Source: Sphingomonas crocodyli
GTDB lineage: Bacteria > Pseudomonadota > Alphaproteobacteria > Sphingomonadales > Sphingomonadaceae
NCBI RefSeq assembly: GCF_004005865.1
Contig: NZ_SACN01000001.1
Location: 2,976,001-3,040,000, forward strand
Reading direction: 5' to 3'
Length of the DNA: 64,000 nt
Made by a program: the position numbers and the translations under genes. Below, piece by piece: positions 46,536-55,729 of this stretch. How positions within the stretch are numbered: the first letter of the stretch is position 1; each line of letters opens with the position of its first letter. Under the pieces are notes generated by a model. The model was not told the origin of the DNA and made no database searches. It was given only the letters and a program-made list of their open reading frames with translations.

Positions 46536-47099
46536 TCAGTTCAACGCGCGGTTGAGCGCCGCCTCCCACTCGTCATCGGCGGCATATTCTGCCTGGCCAA
46601 GCGAGCGCAGTGACGCTCCCTGACCTGATGATTGACGTTGAATACGCGCAATGCGGCGATCCAACGCAAAAAGATAATCATGCATGACGGCGAACCGCTC
46701 CGCAGCCAGCTCCCTCTCGTAACCGATGCTGTTCTCCAGCATTCGGAACTGGCGCTCGGCCAACGTATTTCCCGGTTCGCCGGTGAATAACCGCACGATC
46801 CATCCGACAAAACGGCGGTTGGCGTGATGATGCCTGCGCAAAGCCTTATCGAAGCCGGCGATACCAGGGTCATGGCTGCGCCCCTCCGCCGAACGGCGCA
46901 GAGCCAAGAGCACCGAAAGCTTCGTCGCGCCCCTACGCAGCTTCGCGGCGTAAAACGCTTCGCCCGTGGGATCCGGCTGCCGACCAAGCACCGTGATGAA
47001 AGCGCATCGAACGAAGTTCACATCCGCAAAGGAGCATAGCTCCTCCATCGAATTGGCCCGAAGATAGGGATTGCGATGGGAAGTGTCGAACAGATCCAT
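46536..47099 (-). CDS. DUF4214-like domain protein
   Basis: 187 residues from the ATG at 47099; an upstream TTG is less likely. 'FVRCAFITVLGRQPDPTGEA' followed by 'FYAAKLRRGATKLSVLLALR' and 'SAEGRSHDP' is the DUF4214 pattern, also present in the FkbM fusion at 30625. The second half is helical with a Trp/Val-rich amphipathic piece ('RRFVGWIVRLFTGEP'). DUF4214 is common in S-layer and glycosyltransferase-associated proteins, with no defined role. It lies 46 bp downstream of the UDP-xylose synthase gene and 22 bp upstream of the double GT4. Confidence 0.7.
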   Translation of the reverse strand: MDLFDTSHRNPYLRANSMEELCSFADVNFVRCAFITVLGRQPDPTGEAFYAAKLRRGATKLSVLLALRRSAEGRSHDPGIAGFDKALRRHHHANRRFVGWIVRLFTGEPGNTLAERQFRMLENSIGYERELAAERFAVMHDYLFALDRRIARIQRQSSGQGASLRSLGQAEYAADDEWEAALNRALN

Positions 47100-47145
47100 G
47101 ACAGGCTTTCGGTTGCGGGATTGCAATATTGGTCAGATATGTCCC

Positions 47146-48108
47146 TCAGCTTTCCAGCGCTTCACGGAAATAGGCGATCGTCTCGGTCAGACCATCTTCG
47201 AGCGAAACCTTCGGCGCCCACCCAAGCTTGCTGTCTGCCAGCGAAATATCCGGCTGACGCTGTTTCGGATCATCCTGCGGCAATGGCCGGAATTCCAGCT
47301 TGGACGTGCCCCCGATCTTGGTGAGAATTTTATCGGCCAACTCAAGCATCGTGAACTCGCCCGGGTTGCCAATATTGATCGGATCACCAAACTCGGCCTC
47401 GGTGTTCATCGTACGGTAAATCGCCTCCACCAGGTCGCTGACAAAGCAGAATGATCGCGTCTGGCTTCCATCGCCGTAGATCGTGATATTCTCGCCCTTG
47501 AGAGCTTGAACGATGAAATTGCTGATCACGCGGCCGTCATTGACGTTCATGCGCGGACCGTAGGTGTTAAAGATGCGCACCAATTTGGTGTTCATGTTGT
47601 ATTGGCGGCGGAAGTCCATGAACAAGGTTTCCGCCGCACGCTTTCCTTCATCATAGCAGCTACGGACGCCTATCGGGTTCACATTGCCCCAATAGGATTC
47701 CGGCTGCGGGTGCAGGGCCGGGTCGCCATAGACTTCCGATGTCGACGCCTGGAGAATACGGGCATTGGTCGCACGAGCCAGTTCGAGAACGTTCAACGCG
47801 CCGAGCACGCTCGTCTTCATCGTATAGATCGCATTGTGCTGATATTGCGGCGGCGAGGCTGGGCATGCGAGATTATAAATCTCGTCAGCCTGAATATCGA
47901 GCGGCTGGGTTACATCATGCCGCACGAACTCGAACGATACTCGGTTGTGCTGATACAGATGCCGGATGTTGTTCTTACTGCCGGTCAACAGATTGTCGAC
48001 GCAAACAACATCATGGCCATGCGACATCAGATAATCGATCAGATGCGAACCGAGGAAGCCAGCACCACCAGTAACAATCGAACGAGTGTAGGTGAAATAG
48101 CGATTCAT
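47146..48108 (-). CDS. UDP-glucuronate decarboxylase (UDP-xylose synthase)
   Basis: 320 residues, extended SDR. '[20 protein letters not shown]' binds NAD; '[20 protein letters not shown]', '[20 protein letters not shown]' and '[14 protein letters not shown]' (Tyr-Lys pair) are distinctive for UXS, and '[20 protein letters not shown]' follows. It converts UDP-glucuronate to UDP-xylose, predicting xylose in the polymer. Family specificity between UDP-xylose synthase and close SDR relatives is good here because of the 'CPASPP' and 'YDEGKR' motifs. Confidence 0.93.
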   Translation of the reverse strand: MNRYFTYTRSIVTGGAGFLGSHLIDYLMSHGHDVVCVDNLLTGSKNNIRHLYQHNRVSFEFVRHDVTQPLDIQADEIYNLACPASPPQYQHNAIYTMKTSVLGALNVLELARATNARILQASTSEVYGDPALHPQPESYWGNVNPIGVRSCYDEGKRAAETLFMDFRRQYNMNTKLVRIFNTYGPRMNVNDGRVISNFIVQALKGENITIYGDGSQTRSFCFVSDLVEAIYRTMNTEAEFGDPINIGNPGEFTMLELADKILTKIGGTSKLEFRPLPQDDPKQRQPDISLADSKLGWAPKVSLEDGLTETIAYFREALES

Positions 48109-48182
48109 GTCTTGATCCCTTGCAGGACGAAATAGCCTGCCACAGTAGACGGAGCGCGGTCAGGATAACCTTTCCGCCATCA

Positions 48183-50246
48183 TCAGATATTTCGACGCCG
48201 GTTCAGTGCGACGAGACGCGCCAACGTTGCGTGAGATTCCTTGATGGATTCTTCATATGTTACCGAGTCGGCCAGTCGACGGCCTGCAAGACCAATCTTC
48301 CGCGCCTGCTCCGGATTGGCACGCAACCACTCGATCTTCTCGATCAGATCCGATGCGTCAGATGCGACGGGGACATAGTTCTCCCAAGGCACGAGAAGGT
48401 CGTAATACCACTGACGGAAACCGAATTCGGACTCGACCTTAAGAACTGGCGTACCGGTCAAAAGCTTGAGAAACAGGCTGCTCCAGGTATTGGTGTTGCC
48501 GTCGATATCGATCTGATAGCGGTAATTCAGAATATTGGCTTGGTCTTCCTCAGGGCCCATGAGACCCATCTCATGATACCACGCCTCCTTCTCGATATGT
48601 CCAGGTCGCAATTCGATCCTGGTAATACGCGCATCGAGAATATCCGGACGTTCACGCGACATCAGCGCAGCCGCCACGCGCGGCGCGGCGGCATAGGTAC
48701 GGTACCGAAAAACGCCCGTATCCGTGCCGCGCCAATATGCCTGATCTTTCAGCTCGTCCCAGCGATGGGCAATGCCGTAGCTCTGCCGTTCCTGGGCATA
48801 TCCTGCCGTCTGAATGAAGTACGGATCGGCAACCAGATAATCGCGCAGCACCGAGCAGAAGGACAAGGCACGCCCCATCACCCCCTCGTCACCCAACGAT
48901 ATGTCGAAGCTTCCCGACAAATCGCAGTGCTCCAGATACGGCATGATGATCGGATAGACCGCAAACATACGCGACGTGTAATTGATGGGCAGCGACGTCA
49001 GCAGTCGACACGTCACGCCCTCCTCGCCGATCGTAAACTCGGCCAACTCATTTTCTTCGTGAACGTGGGTCGATGGGCGACTGAACTCGACGCGCAACGG
49101 CAATTCGCGCCCCGTCGGCACATGATGGAACGACGTGATGCGACGTATCGCGCTGCCTTCCGACGACATGTGCGCCCAGACGCCGTTCGGCCCTTCCAAC
49201 GGTGCATAACGTTCGAAGGTCTGAAGGAATGTCCGGCTAACATCGCAGCCGATGCGCGTTTCGGCATAGTCCGCCAGAACGCCGTGCAACGACCTGTCAA
49301 CGTGATTGCCCGGAACGAGGCTTCCGAACAGTGCCCATAGCAGCGTCAATTCGTCAGCCGTTACCTTGCGGTCCAGCCGATATTGCGCGACGATCGGATC
49401 ACTATTCAACGGATGGCCGAACACCCAGCGCGCGACGGCGTTGGGATCCGTAATGTCGATCGGCATGTTCACGCCCGCATGGTCGGGCCCGAACACGATG
49501 CGCACGAAATCGTGCCTGCGATCGTCCAGAACCCGCTCCTGCGGCGCGTCCATCTGCGTTTCTTCTATCTGGGGAGCTTCCACCTGAGGCGGCAAAGCCT
49601 GCCCGTGATAATAGAACTCGAAGCCGTGCTCCAGATCATCGAAATTATGGAGCAGGCCATCGGAAAGCACCGAGATGCGCCGACAGCTGTCACGCAGAAA
49701 ACCGGGATCATGCGAAACGAAGATCATCGCATGATTGGCCCGCTTTTCGAACAACTCGATATGACACCGCTCATGAAAACGATGATCGCCGACCGCCATG
49801 ATTTCATCGATCAGGAAACAATCGAAATCGATAACCATCGACAGGGCAAACGCCAGACGGGAACGCATGCCCGAGGAGTATGTGCTCATCGGCTCGCGCA
49901 TGAAACGGCCTAGCTCGGTGAACTCCTCGACATAATCGATATGATCACGCCAATCCTGCCCGTAGATACGGCAGATAAAGCGCAGATTATCGATACCGGT
50001 CAGCGCACCCTGAAAGCCGCCACCAAATGCCAGCGGCCAGGACACGGACATATCGCGGATTATGCGGCCGGAGTTCGGCTTCTCGGCACCACTGATCAAC
50101 CGGATCATGGTCGATTTGCCAGCGCCGTTCTTGCCGAGAATCCCGACCCGCTCACCTCGCTCAATTTGAAAGTTGACGTCTTTAAGGACTGTCACGCTGC
50201 CGTGGTGCGTGGGGTAGCTGCGCCGAACATGTTCAAGACGTATCAT
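48183..50246 (-). CDS. Capsule-type ABC exporter ATPase fused to a GT90 (CAP10-like) domain
   Basis: 687 residues. Residues 1-~220 are a KpsT/Wzt-type ATPase: Walker A 'GILGKNGAGKSTMIRLISG', signature 'STYSSGMRSRLAFALSMVID' and Walker B 'FDCFLIDEIMAVGD'. A charged linker (~225-255) leads to a ~430-residue extension ending in a GT90-like domain: 'HRWDELKDQAYWRGTDTGVF', 'LNYRYQIDIDGNTNTWSSLF' and 'WENYVPVASDASDLIEKIEW'. KpsT is normally ~220 residues and Wzt tails are beta-sandwiches, so this fusion is unusual. It could couple transport to addition of a terminal sugar such as xylose. It overlaps the permease stop by 4 bp (50243-50246), supporting a single exporter. Confidence 0.9.
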   Translation of the reverse strand: MIRLEHVRRSYPTHHGSVTVLKDVNFQIERGERVGILGKNGAGKSTMIRLISGAEKPNSGRIIRDMSVSWPLAFGGGFQGALTGIDNLRFICRIYGQDWRDHIDYVEEFTELGRFMREPMSTYSSGMRSRLAFALSMVIDFDCFLIDEIMAVGDHRFHERCHIELFEKRANHAMIFVSHDPGFLRDSCRRISVLSDGLLHNFDDLEHGFEFYYHGQALPPQVEAPQIEETQMDAPQERVLDDRRHDFVRIVFGPDHAGVNMPIDITDPNAVARWVFGHPLNSDPIVAQYRLDRKVTADELTLLWALFGSLVPGNHVDRSLHGVLADYAETRIGCDVSRTFLQTFERYAPLEGPNGVWAHMSSEGSAIRRITSFHHVPTGRELPLRVEFSRPSTHVHEENELAEFTIGEEGVTCRLLTSLPINYTSRMFAVYPIIMPYLEHCDLSGSFDISLGDEGVMGRALSFCSVLRDYLVADPYFIQTAGYAQERQSYGIAHRWDELKDQAYWRGTDTGVFRYRTYAAAPRVAAALMSRERPDILDARITRIELRPGHIEKEAWYHEMGLMGPEEDQANILNYRYQIDIDGNTNTWSSLFLKLLTGTPVLKVESEFGFRQWYYDLLVPWENYVPVASDASDLIEKIEWLRANPEQARKIGLAGRRLADSVTYEESIKESHATLARLVALNRRRNI

Positions 50247-51058
50247 CCGGGCACGATCCTACGCGATACGATGCGGCTCAGGGCCAAGCCAACGAAGGTC
50301 AAACCCACGTTGATGAGTACGAGATATGGCACATCATAAATGCTGTGCACCTTCGAACCGAAATAACCCTCACGAAGATACTCGATCCCGTGCACCATCG
50401 GGAAATAGAGGATAACTTTTTGGAATTCAGGCGGCAAAGCATCCACGATGAACCCTGCACCCGACAGCGGGAAGATCACATAAGACATCGGATGCCAAAG
50501 CTTCTCCACAGTCTCCGAGAAGAAAGCCAGCGAACCGATCGTGAGGGCCAAGGCCGCGCCAAACCATGCCAGCAACAGCCACGCCGCGACGACCTTCATC
50601 ACGTCTTCGGGCGGGGCCACCCACTCGATCGAGAGGTAGAAAACCGACAGCAGTGTAAACGACATCGTCGCGCCAGCCGCCTCAAGCATTAGGCGCGACA
50701 AAAAGCAGTCCAGAACGCGGACCTGTCGATGATACATCAACGGCAGATTTGGCTCGATCGCCGCGACGCAGCGAGCCGGCATGTTTCGCCACAGAAGAAC
50801 ACTCGAATATCCGCTTAGCGCGAAAGCCGTAATCGGCAGATCGGAACCATGATTGGCCTTGGCGAAATACCACAAGGTTGTGACGCCAAGGGTGAACATC
50901 ATGGGTTCGACGAACAGCCACAGAAAGCCGATATTATGCCGGCCATAGCGCGTTAGCACTTCGCGCATGAACAGCGCTTTCAGCACTCGCCCCTGGACTT
51001 GCAGCCCCTTGATAAGTTGCCGGTCGATCCAGAATGAGTTTTCGGACGATCTATTCAT
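50243..51058 (-). CDS. Capsule/polysaccharide ABC exporter permease (KpsM-like)
   Basis: 271 residues from the ATG at 51058; a GTG at 51073 is the alternative. The soluble N-terminus includes 'ALFMREVLTRYGRHNIGFLW', the ABC2 permease signature, and six hydrophobic segments follow ('PMMFTLGVTTLWYFA', 'TMSFTLLSVFYLSI', 'LLLAWFGAALALTIGSLAFF' and others). The C-terminus ends with a polar loop and 'IVSRRIVPG'. It should pair with the ATPase encoded directly downstream to move a lipid-linked polysaccharide across the inner membrane. It overlaps the KpsE-like gene by 8 bp. Confidence 0.93.
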   Translation of the reverse strand: MNRSSENSFWIDRQLIKGLQVQGRVLKALFMREVLTRYGRHNIGFLWLFVEPMMFTLGVTTLWYFAKANHGSDLPITAFALSGYSSVLLWRNMPARCVAAIEPNLPLMYHRQVRVLDCFLSRLMLEAAGATMSFTLLSVFYLSIEWVAPPEDVMKVVAAWLLLAWFGAALALTIGSLAFFSETVEKLWHPMSYVIFPLSGAGFIVDALPPEFQKVILYFPMVHGIEYLREGYFGSKVHSIYDVPYLVLINVGLTFVGLALSRIVSRRIVPG

Positions 51059-52166
51059 TATGCTCACGCACACCGGCGAGCAGCATGGAAAGAATGCCCC
51101 ACGTGACGATACCCAGGATCAGCGTCGCCAAAATGCCGCGCAACCGGCGCGGCTCACGCGCTTCATCAGGAAGATTGGGCTGTGAGATCCGCACGACATA
51201 GACATGCTTACGCAGGGCTTCGTTGCGTGCATCGGTCAATGCCGCAATCGCTGCAGCCAGCTGACGATCAGCCAACTGGCTCTCCAACTGGACACGCTGA
51301 TATTGCGCGGCCACGGTCGACAGCGACGAAGGGGCGCCGGCATTTTTGGCATTCTCGTTGGCAACCTGAGCCGTCAGCTCTCGGACTCGGGTACCCAACA
51401 GCGCGATCTGCGGACTGTTCGGAGTGAATGCGCGCATTTCAGCCAACCGAGCCTTCGCCGCGATCAACTCTTCCTGCAGGCGCATCACACCTTGGACCTG
51501 CACCAAAGCCTGCTTTTCCGGATCGACGACACCACGCGCGTTCCGATACGCCGAAAGCGCCTGTGCCGCCCGCGACGCACGATTCTTCGCTTCGCGAACC
51601 TCATCCTCGGCCGATGAGATGAGATCCCGCCGCGAACGCTCATTGAGCTGATTGACCAGATTTTCTGAAAGCTCCAGCAGGCGTCGATTAATCTGGTAAG
51701 CATCTTCTGCGGTATAGGCGCGGACCGAAAGCTTGGTGATAACCGACGACGTGCTGTGCTCGATGGTCACATGATTGTGGAAATAGCTGAAAAGATCCTC
51801 GAACGAATCATCCAAGCCTGTCGCATTATAGCGATCGAAGAGCGAAATGCTGCTTCGACTGAAGGCCTGCTCGATCGCACCGTCTTTGTTCAGTTCGCGA
51901 AGCGCATCTCGAGAATTTACGTATGCCTCGGCGGCTGCAACCTCATCGGTCCCGCCGCCGCCGCCCATACCCGAAGATTTCAGGAGAAGACTCAGCCCCG
52001 AAGGTGATGCCTTTTCCGGGTTGCGCACGACGAATTGAGATTCCGAAATATAGACCTTCGATGCCAGCAACCCGAAATATATGATCGCACAGATCACGGG
52101 AATAACGACGGTCAACAAGAAGAGCGGTCCGAGCTTTTTGAGCCGCTCGATTACAGTTTCGATCAT
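51051..52166 (-). CDS. Capsule export inner-membrane/periplasmic protein (KpsE-like, PCP-3)
   Basis: 371 residues from the ATG at 52166. N-terminal membrane helix 'LFLLTVVIPVICAIIYFGLL' (~14-34), Wzz-like 'SESQFVVRNPEKASPSGLSL', a long periplasmic coiled coil (~180-330, 'ARLAEMRAFTPNSPQIALLG') and a C-terminal helix 'ATLILGIVTWGILSMLLAGV'. KpsE/CtrB proteins bridge the ABC exporter to the outer-membrane channel. A Gly-run ('GMGGGGG') after the first strand is notable. A longer reading from 52361 lies in non-coding DNA. No outer-membrane KpsD/CtrA homologue is in this cluster; the Wza-like protein at 18072 or one elsewhere may serve. Confidence 0.92.
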   Translation of the reverse strand: MIETVIERLKKLGPLFLLTVVIPVICAIIYFGLLASKVYISESQFVVRNPEKASPSGLSLLLKSSGMGGGGGTDEVAAAEAYVNSRDALRELNKDGAIEQAFSRSSISLFDRYNATGLDDSFEDLFSYFHNHVTIEHSTSSVITKLSVRAYTAEDAYQINRRLLELSENLVNQLNERSRRDLISSAEDEVREAKNRASRAAQALSAYRNARGVVDPEKQALVQVQGVMRLQEELIAAKARLAEMRAFTPNSPQIALLGTRVRELTAQVANENAKNAGAPSSLSTVAAQYQRVQLESQLADRQLAAAIAALTDARNEALRKHVYVVRISQPNLPDEAREPRRLRGILATLILGIVTWGILSMLLAGVREHNE

Positions 52167-52282
52167 CCGTGAACTTCCAAAGGCATATCTTGAGCGGTGG
52201 GATCTCCCCAAGCCAGCGCGGTCATAGGCTAGCATCGGCGGCAAAAAAAGGGGCTTTCGAGACATCGATCGATCGCTGCACT

Positions 52283-53482
52283 TTATCGCATATTCGCCGG
52301 CCAACCTGCGTCGATCTGCATATCCAGCGCCGCCAACAGATCGCCGGCTGTCACGTCCCATCCGTTTAGATCAACCGAAGCAGGTATCACGACAGGTCCG
52401 TCGAGCCATGACAGCATTGCCTCAGCAAGGCAGACAGAATCATCCCCAGCGAAGAAGGCAACCCCCGATGGCGCCACTTCCCTGAAAACCGTCATATCAC
52501 GCGCCAGAATAGGTTTGCCGTGCACAGCGGCCTCGATCAACGGCAGGCCAAAGCCTTCCCCCCGAGAGGTGAGCAGCAGGCCGGAACACGCCGAATAAAG
52601 CTTTTCGAGATATTCATCGCTGGCATTCTCAATCCAGCAAAGTCTGCGCCCCACCTCAGGATGCGATCGAAGCCGATGCTGCAACGCCTCGGTTTCCCAA
52701 CCGGGGCGTCCCACAATCAGCAGGGTAGCGTCGGATCTTTGCCTCTCGTTCCACAAGTGCTCAAACGCCGCGAGCGCCTGATCATAGCCCTTTCTCGGCT
52801 CGATCGTGCCGACCATAAGCGTTGTTCTGTTGTTCCTTGCCCATGCGAGCCTGTCCTGCGCATCGAGCGGCATGCCCCCACTGGATTCTGTTGACCTGAT
52901 AAAGGCGCCAAGTCGCATGACAGCGATTGCCGGCCGCTCAGCGCGTTTCGTAACCGCAGCCGTCAGCCATTCGCGAAAATCATCTGCGACTGATTTGGAA
53001 ATGCAGATCACATGATCAGCTTGCCGACCGACGATATCGAGCCATTGGGCGAACTTCGTTCGCATGCTTACCCCGAACCATTCAGGATGTTGAATCGGCA
53101 GCATATCGTAGAGAATGAACGCCAGCGACACGCCTGCTCGCCGCCAGCGCAGCAGATCGCTACGCCGATACGGGATGATATGCGCGGCCAGATCCAGACC
53201 AAGGAAGATGTCCCCGGATTTCGGACGCATCCGGGCCTTGCCGAACGGTAGCGGAAGTCGGCTCAGTGGCCGTTCGAGAAAGTCGTTCCTGATCACCCGA
53301 TATCCGCCGCGCCGTGTGCCAGCGACGGGAATCACGTTCATGCTGTCGCTATCGACCGCCCGCAACTGGCACCACAAAGATCGGACCACGCGCTGGATGC
53401 CGGTTCCCGCGTCCCGTCGTGCAATCACGGATACATCGACAAACAGGTTGCGCGGGAATCGCTCACCAGATCCTTGGTTCAT
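52283..53482 (-). CDS. GT4-family glycosyltransferase
   Basis: 399 residues from the ATG at 53482 (a GTG at 53497 is possible). 'LFVDVSVIARRDAGTGIQRV' at the N-terminus matches the second half of the 834-residue enzyme. 'TLMVGTIEPRKGYDQALAAF', 'CWIENASDEYLEKLYSACSG' and 'LTSRGEGFGLPLIEAAVHGK' form the GT-B C-lobe with EX7E. It is the first gene of the leftward polysaccharide run, 116 bp upstream of kpsE. A divergent, related GT4 begins 108 bp to the right, so the promoters of both lie at 53483-53590. Confidence 0.92.
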   Translation of the reverse strand: MNQGSGERFPRNLFVDVSVIARRDAGTGIQRVVRSLWCQLRAVDSDSMNVIPVAGTRRGGYRVIRNDFLERPLSRLPLPFGKARMRPKSGDIFLGLDLAAHIIPYRRSDLLRWRRAGVSLAFILYDMLPIQHPEWFGVSMRTKFAQWLDIVGRQADHVICISKSVADDFREWLTAAVTKRAERPAIAVMRLGAFIRSTESSGGMPLDAQDRLAWARNNRTTLMVGTIEPRKGYDQALAAFEHLWNERQRSDATLLIVGRPGWETEALQHRLRSHPEVGRRLCWIENASDEYLEKLYSACSGLLLTSRGEGFGLPLIEAAVHGKPILARDMTVFREVAPSGVAFFAGDDSVCLAEAMLSWLDGPVVIPASVDLNGWDVTAGDLLAALDMQIDAGWPANMR

Positions 53483-53590
53483 CCTTGCGAAGACCACTAC
53501 ACCCGATCCTGTGTCGCACTCCTCGCTCGCGACTATCCTGCGCGGTCCCGATTGGGAAGTCGTACATCACGCTATTGCCGATCGGGATTG

Positions 53591-54853
53591 ATGCCGAATA
53601 TGGCAGTCGGGATGACACGCGCCGCAACCGCTATCGATTTGCCTCCCGATATCGAACTGATTCTCGACATATCTCGCCTTCTGTCCCGCGTGTTGCATCC
53701 GATGCCGACCGGCGTGGATCGGGTCGAACTCGCCTATGTGCGCGGTCTGCAGGCTCGGTTGGGGGACAGGCTGTGTTACGGCGCAACCAACCCGTTGGGG
53801 TTCTACGGCCGCATTGAAAGCCGCATCGCAGAAGCGTTCTTCGACGATCTCGAATGGCGCTGGCAGGGCGGCAAGAAGCGGCGATGGACGCGTATCGAGG
53901 CGATCCGCCAAATCATCAGAATGTGGCCTCGCCCTATACGCAAGCCGAAGCGCCAACATTCACGCTATCTGATACAGGCATCGCCTAGCCACCTTGATAA
54001 GCGCGATCGTGTTGCGACCAAGGTCGCGCGCGAACAGGCACACTTCGTCTGTACGGTGTTCGATCTGATACCTATCGAATATCCCGAATATGCGCGCCCC
54101 GACGGGCGGAGCATCCATTTGGCGCGGGTCGAGACGATGGCGGCACTGGCCGACGGTCTCGTGACGATCAGCGCGTCGGTTGCACAATCGATCGAGCCTT
54201 ACGTTATGGCATCGGGGCGCCGCCCCATCATGCGGCCGATCCTGCTGGGCGTGGATCTACCGGAAACCCTGATACCCCCGACACTCGACGTTCCAGCCCC
54301 TTATTTCGTCTTCATCTCCACGATCGAGCCACGCAAGAACCACCTTCTCCTGCTTCACGCCTGGCGCCGCATGGTTGAGCAGCATGGGGCGGAGAACGTG
54401 CCGCATCTCGTCATCGTGGGGCGGCGCGGGTGGGAGAATGAGAATATCGTCGACATGCTCGAGCGGTGCGAGACCATTGCGGGCAATGTCACCGAATTGT
54501 CCGGCCTGTCTGACGATGCCCTGTTCCCGCTGCTCGCCGGCGCGCGTGCGCTTCTGTTTCCTTCCTTCGCGGAAGGGTTCGGCATGCCGGTGGCGGAGGC
54601 GCTGTCGCTCGGCACGCCGGTGATCTGCAGCGATATCCCCGCGCTGCGCGAAGCGGGGCAGGACATTCCCGATTATCTCGATCCACTCGACGGCCCCGGC
54701 TGGATCAACGCCGTGCTGGACTATGCGAAGGAAGACTCGCCGCGCCGCGCCGCGCAGCTGGAGCGGATGAAGGATTGGCGCACCCCGACATGGGATGCGC
54801 ATATCGACGGCGTACTCGATCTGATCGCCGAATTGGAGCGCACGCGCCCTTAG
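53591..54853 (+). CDS. GT4-family glycosyltransferase
   Basis: 420 residues from the ATG at 53591; ATGs at 53600 and 53612 are alternatives. 'ELILDISRLLSRVLHPMPTG' and 'VDRVELAYVRGLQARLG' give the same N-terminal motif as its divergent neighbour. 'YFVFISTIEPRKNHLLLLHA' and 'LLFPSFAEGFGMPVAEALSL' are the GT4 signatures. A basic stretch ('RMWPRPIRKPKRQ') could bind membrane lipids. The stop codon abuts the rmlA stop of the opposite strand inside a strong hairpin. Confidence 0.9.
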   Translation: MPNMAVGMTRAATAIDLPPDIELILDISRLLSRVLHPMPTGVDRVELAYVRGLQARLGDRLCYGATNPLGFYGRIESRIAEAFFDDLEWRWQGGKKRRWTRIEAIRQIIRMWPRPIRKPKRQHSRYLIQASPSHLDKRDRVATKVAREQAHFVCTVFDLIPIEYPEYARPDGRSIHLARVETMAALADGLVTISASVAQSIEPYVMASGRRPIMRPILLGVDLPETLIPPTLDVPAPYFVFISTIEPRKNHLLLLHAWRRMVEQHGAENVPHLVIVGRRGWENENIVDMLERCETIAGNVTELSGLSDDALFPLLAGARALLFPSFAEGFGMPVAEALSLGTPVICSDIPALREAGQDIPDYLDPLDGPGWINAVLDYAKEDSPRRAAQLERMKDWRTPTWDAHIDGVLDLIAELERTRP

Positions 54854-54872
54854 TCAGGCGCGGCTGCGCTCC
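54835..54872. terminator. Hairpin spanning convergent stop codons
   Basis: GGAGCGCA pairs with TGCGCTCC (8 bp) and, inside it, CGCGCC pairs with GGCGCG (6 bp), with one 2-base bulge and an 8-base loop that holds both stop codons. There is no T-run. It is likely a bidirectional transcript end between the GT4 gene (+) and rmlA (-). Confidence 0.6.
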
Positions 54873-55729
54873 GCCACACCGCGCACATAACGCGCATAAT
54901 CCCCGCTGCCCGCCGCCTCCGCCAGCCGTTCCAGCGCCTGCGCGTCGATGAAGCCCTGTTCGAACGCCACTTCCTCGGGGCAGGCGATCTTGAAGCCCTG
55001 GCGCTTTTCCAGGGTGCGGACGAATTCGCCCGCTTCGATCAGACTGTCGGGGGTGCCGGTGTCGAGCCAGGCATAGCCGCGGCCCATACGCTCGACCGCG
55101 AGCGTGCCGGCGTCCAGCGCAAGCCGATTGAGATCCGATATCTCCAGCTCGCCCCGCGCCGAAGGGGTCAGCGCGCGCGCTGCGTCGATCACGCTGGCGT
55201 CGTGGAAATAGAGGCCCGTCACCGCCCAGTCCGATCGCGGCTGCGCGGGCTTTTCCTCGATTGCCAGTGGGCGCCCGCCGGCATCGAGATCGATCACGCC
55301 GTAACGCTGCGGATCGGCGACGCGATAGGCGAAGATCGTGCTGCCCGCCGTCTGCCCCGCCGCGCGCGCCAGCATGTCGGGCAGGCCGGCGCCGTAGAAG
55401 ATGTTGTCGCCCAGGATCAGCGCCGATCGCTGCCCCGCGATGAAATCCGCGCCGATGATGTAAGCCTGCGCGATCCCCTCGGGCCTTGGCTGCACCGCAT
55501 AATCGATCGCCATCCCCCATTGCGATCCGTCGCCCAGCAGCGCCTGGAAGGCGGGCGTATCGCGCGGGGTGGAGATGATCAGCACCTCGCGAATGCCGGC
55601 GAGCATCAGCGTGGTCAGCGGATAATAGATCATCGGCTTGTCATAGACGGGCAGCAGCTGTTTCGAGACGACCTGCGTCATCGGGTGAAGCCGCGTCCCC
55701 GCGCCGCCGGCCAGGATGATCCCCTTCAC
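54854..55729 (-). CDS. rmlA: Glucose-1-phosphate thymidylyltransferase
   Basis: 291 residues from a GTG at 55729 that overlaps the rmlD stop. 'GIILAGGAGTRLHPMTQVVS' and 'KQLLPVYDKPMIYYPLTTLM' are the RmlA signature; 'SALILGDNIFYGAGLPDML', 'VTGLYFHDASVIDAARAL' and 'AWLDTGTPDSLIEAGEFVRT' follow. It makes dTDP-glucose, the first step to dTDP-L-rhamnose. It is the last gene of an rmlC-B-D-A run in which the junctions overlap or are very short. Confidence 0.97.
   Translation of the reverse strand: MKGIILAGGAGTRLHPMTQVVSKQLLPVYDKPMIYYPLTTLMLAGIREVLIISTPRDTPAFQALLGDGSQWGMAIDYAVQPRPEGIAQAYIIGADFIAGQRSALILGDNIFYGAGLPDMLARAAGQTAGSTIFAYRVADPQRYGVIDLDAGGRPLAIEEKPAQPRSDWAVTGLYFHDASVIDAARALTPSARGELEISDLNRLALDAGTLAVERMGRGYAWLDTGTPDSLIEAGEFVRTLEKRQGFKIACPEEVAFEQGFIDAQALERLAEAAGSGDYARYVRGVAERSRA

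Noticed and set aside
46536..46987. Alternative minus-strand frame inside the DUF4214-like gene
   Set aside because: Frame-shifted shadow with Arg/Ser-rich composition; the chosen frame has the DUF4214 motif and a sensible position between neighbours.
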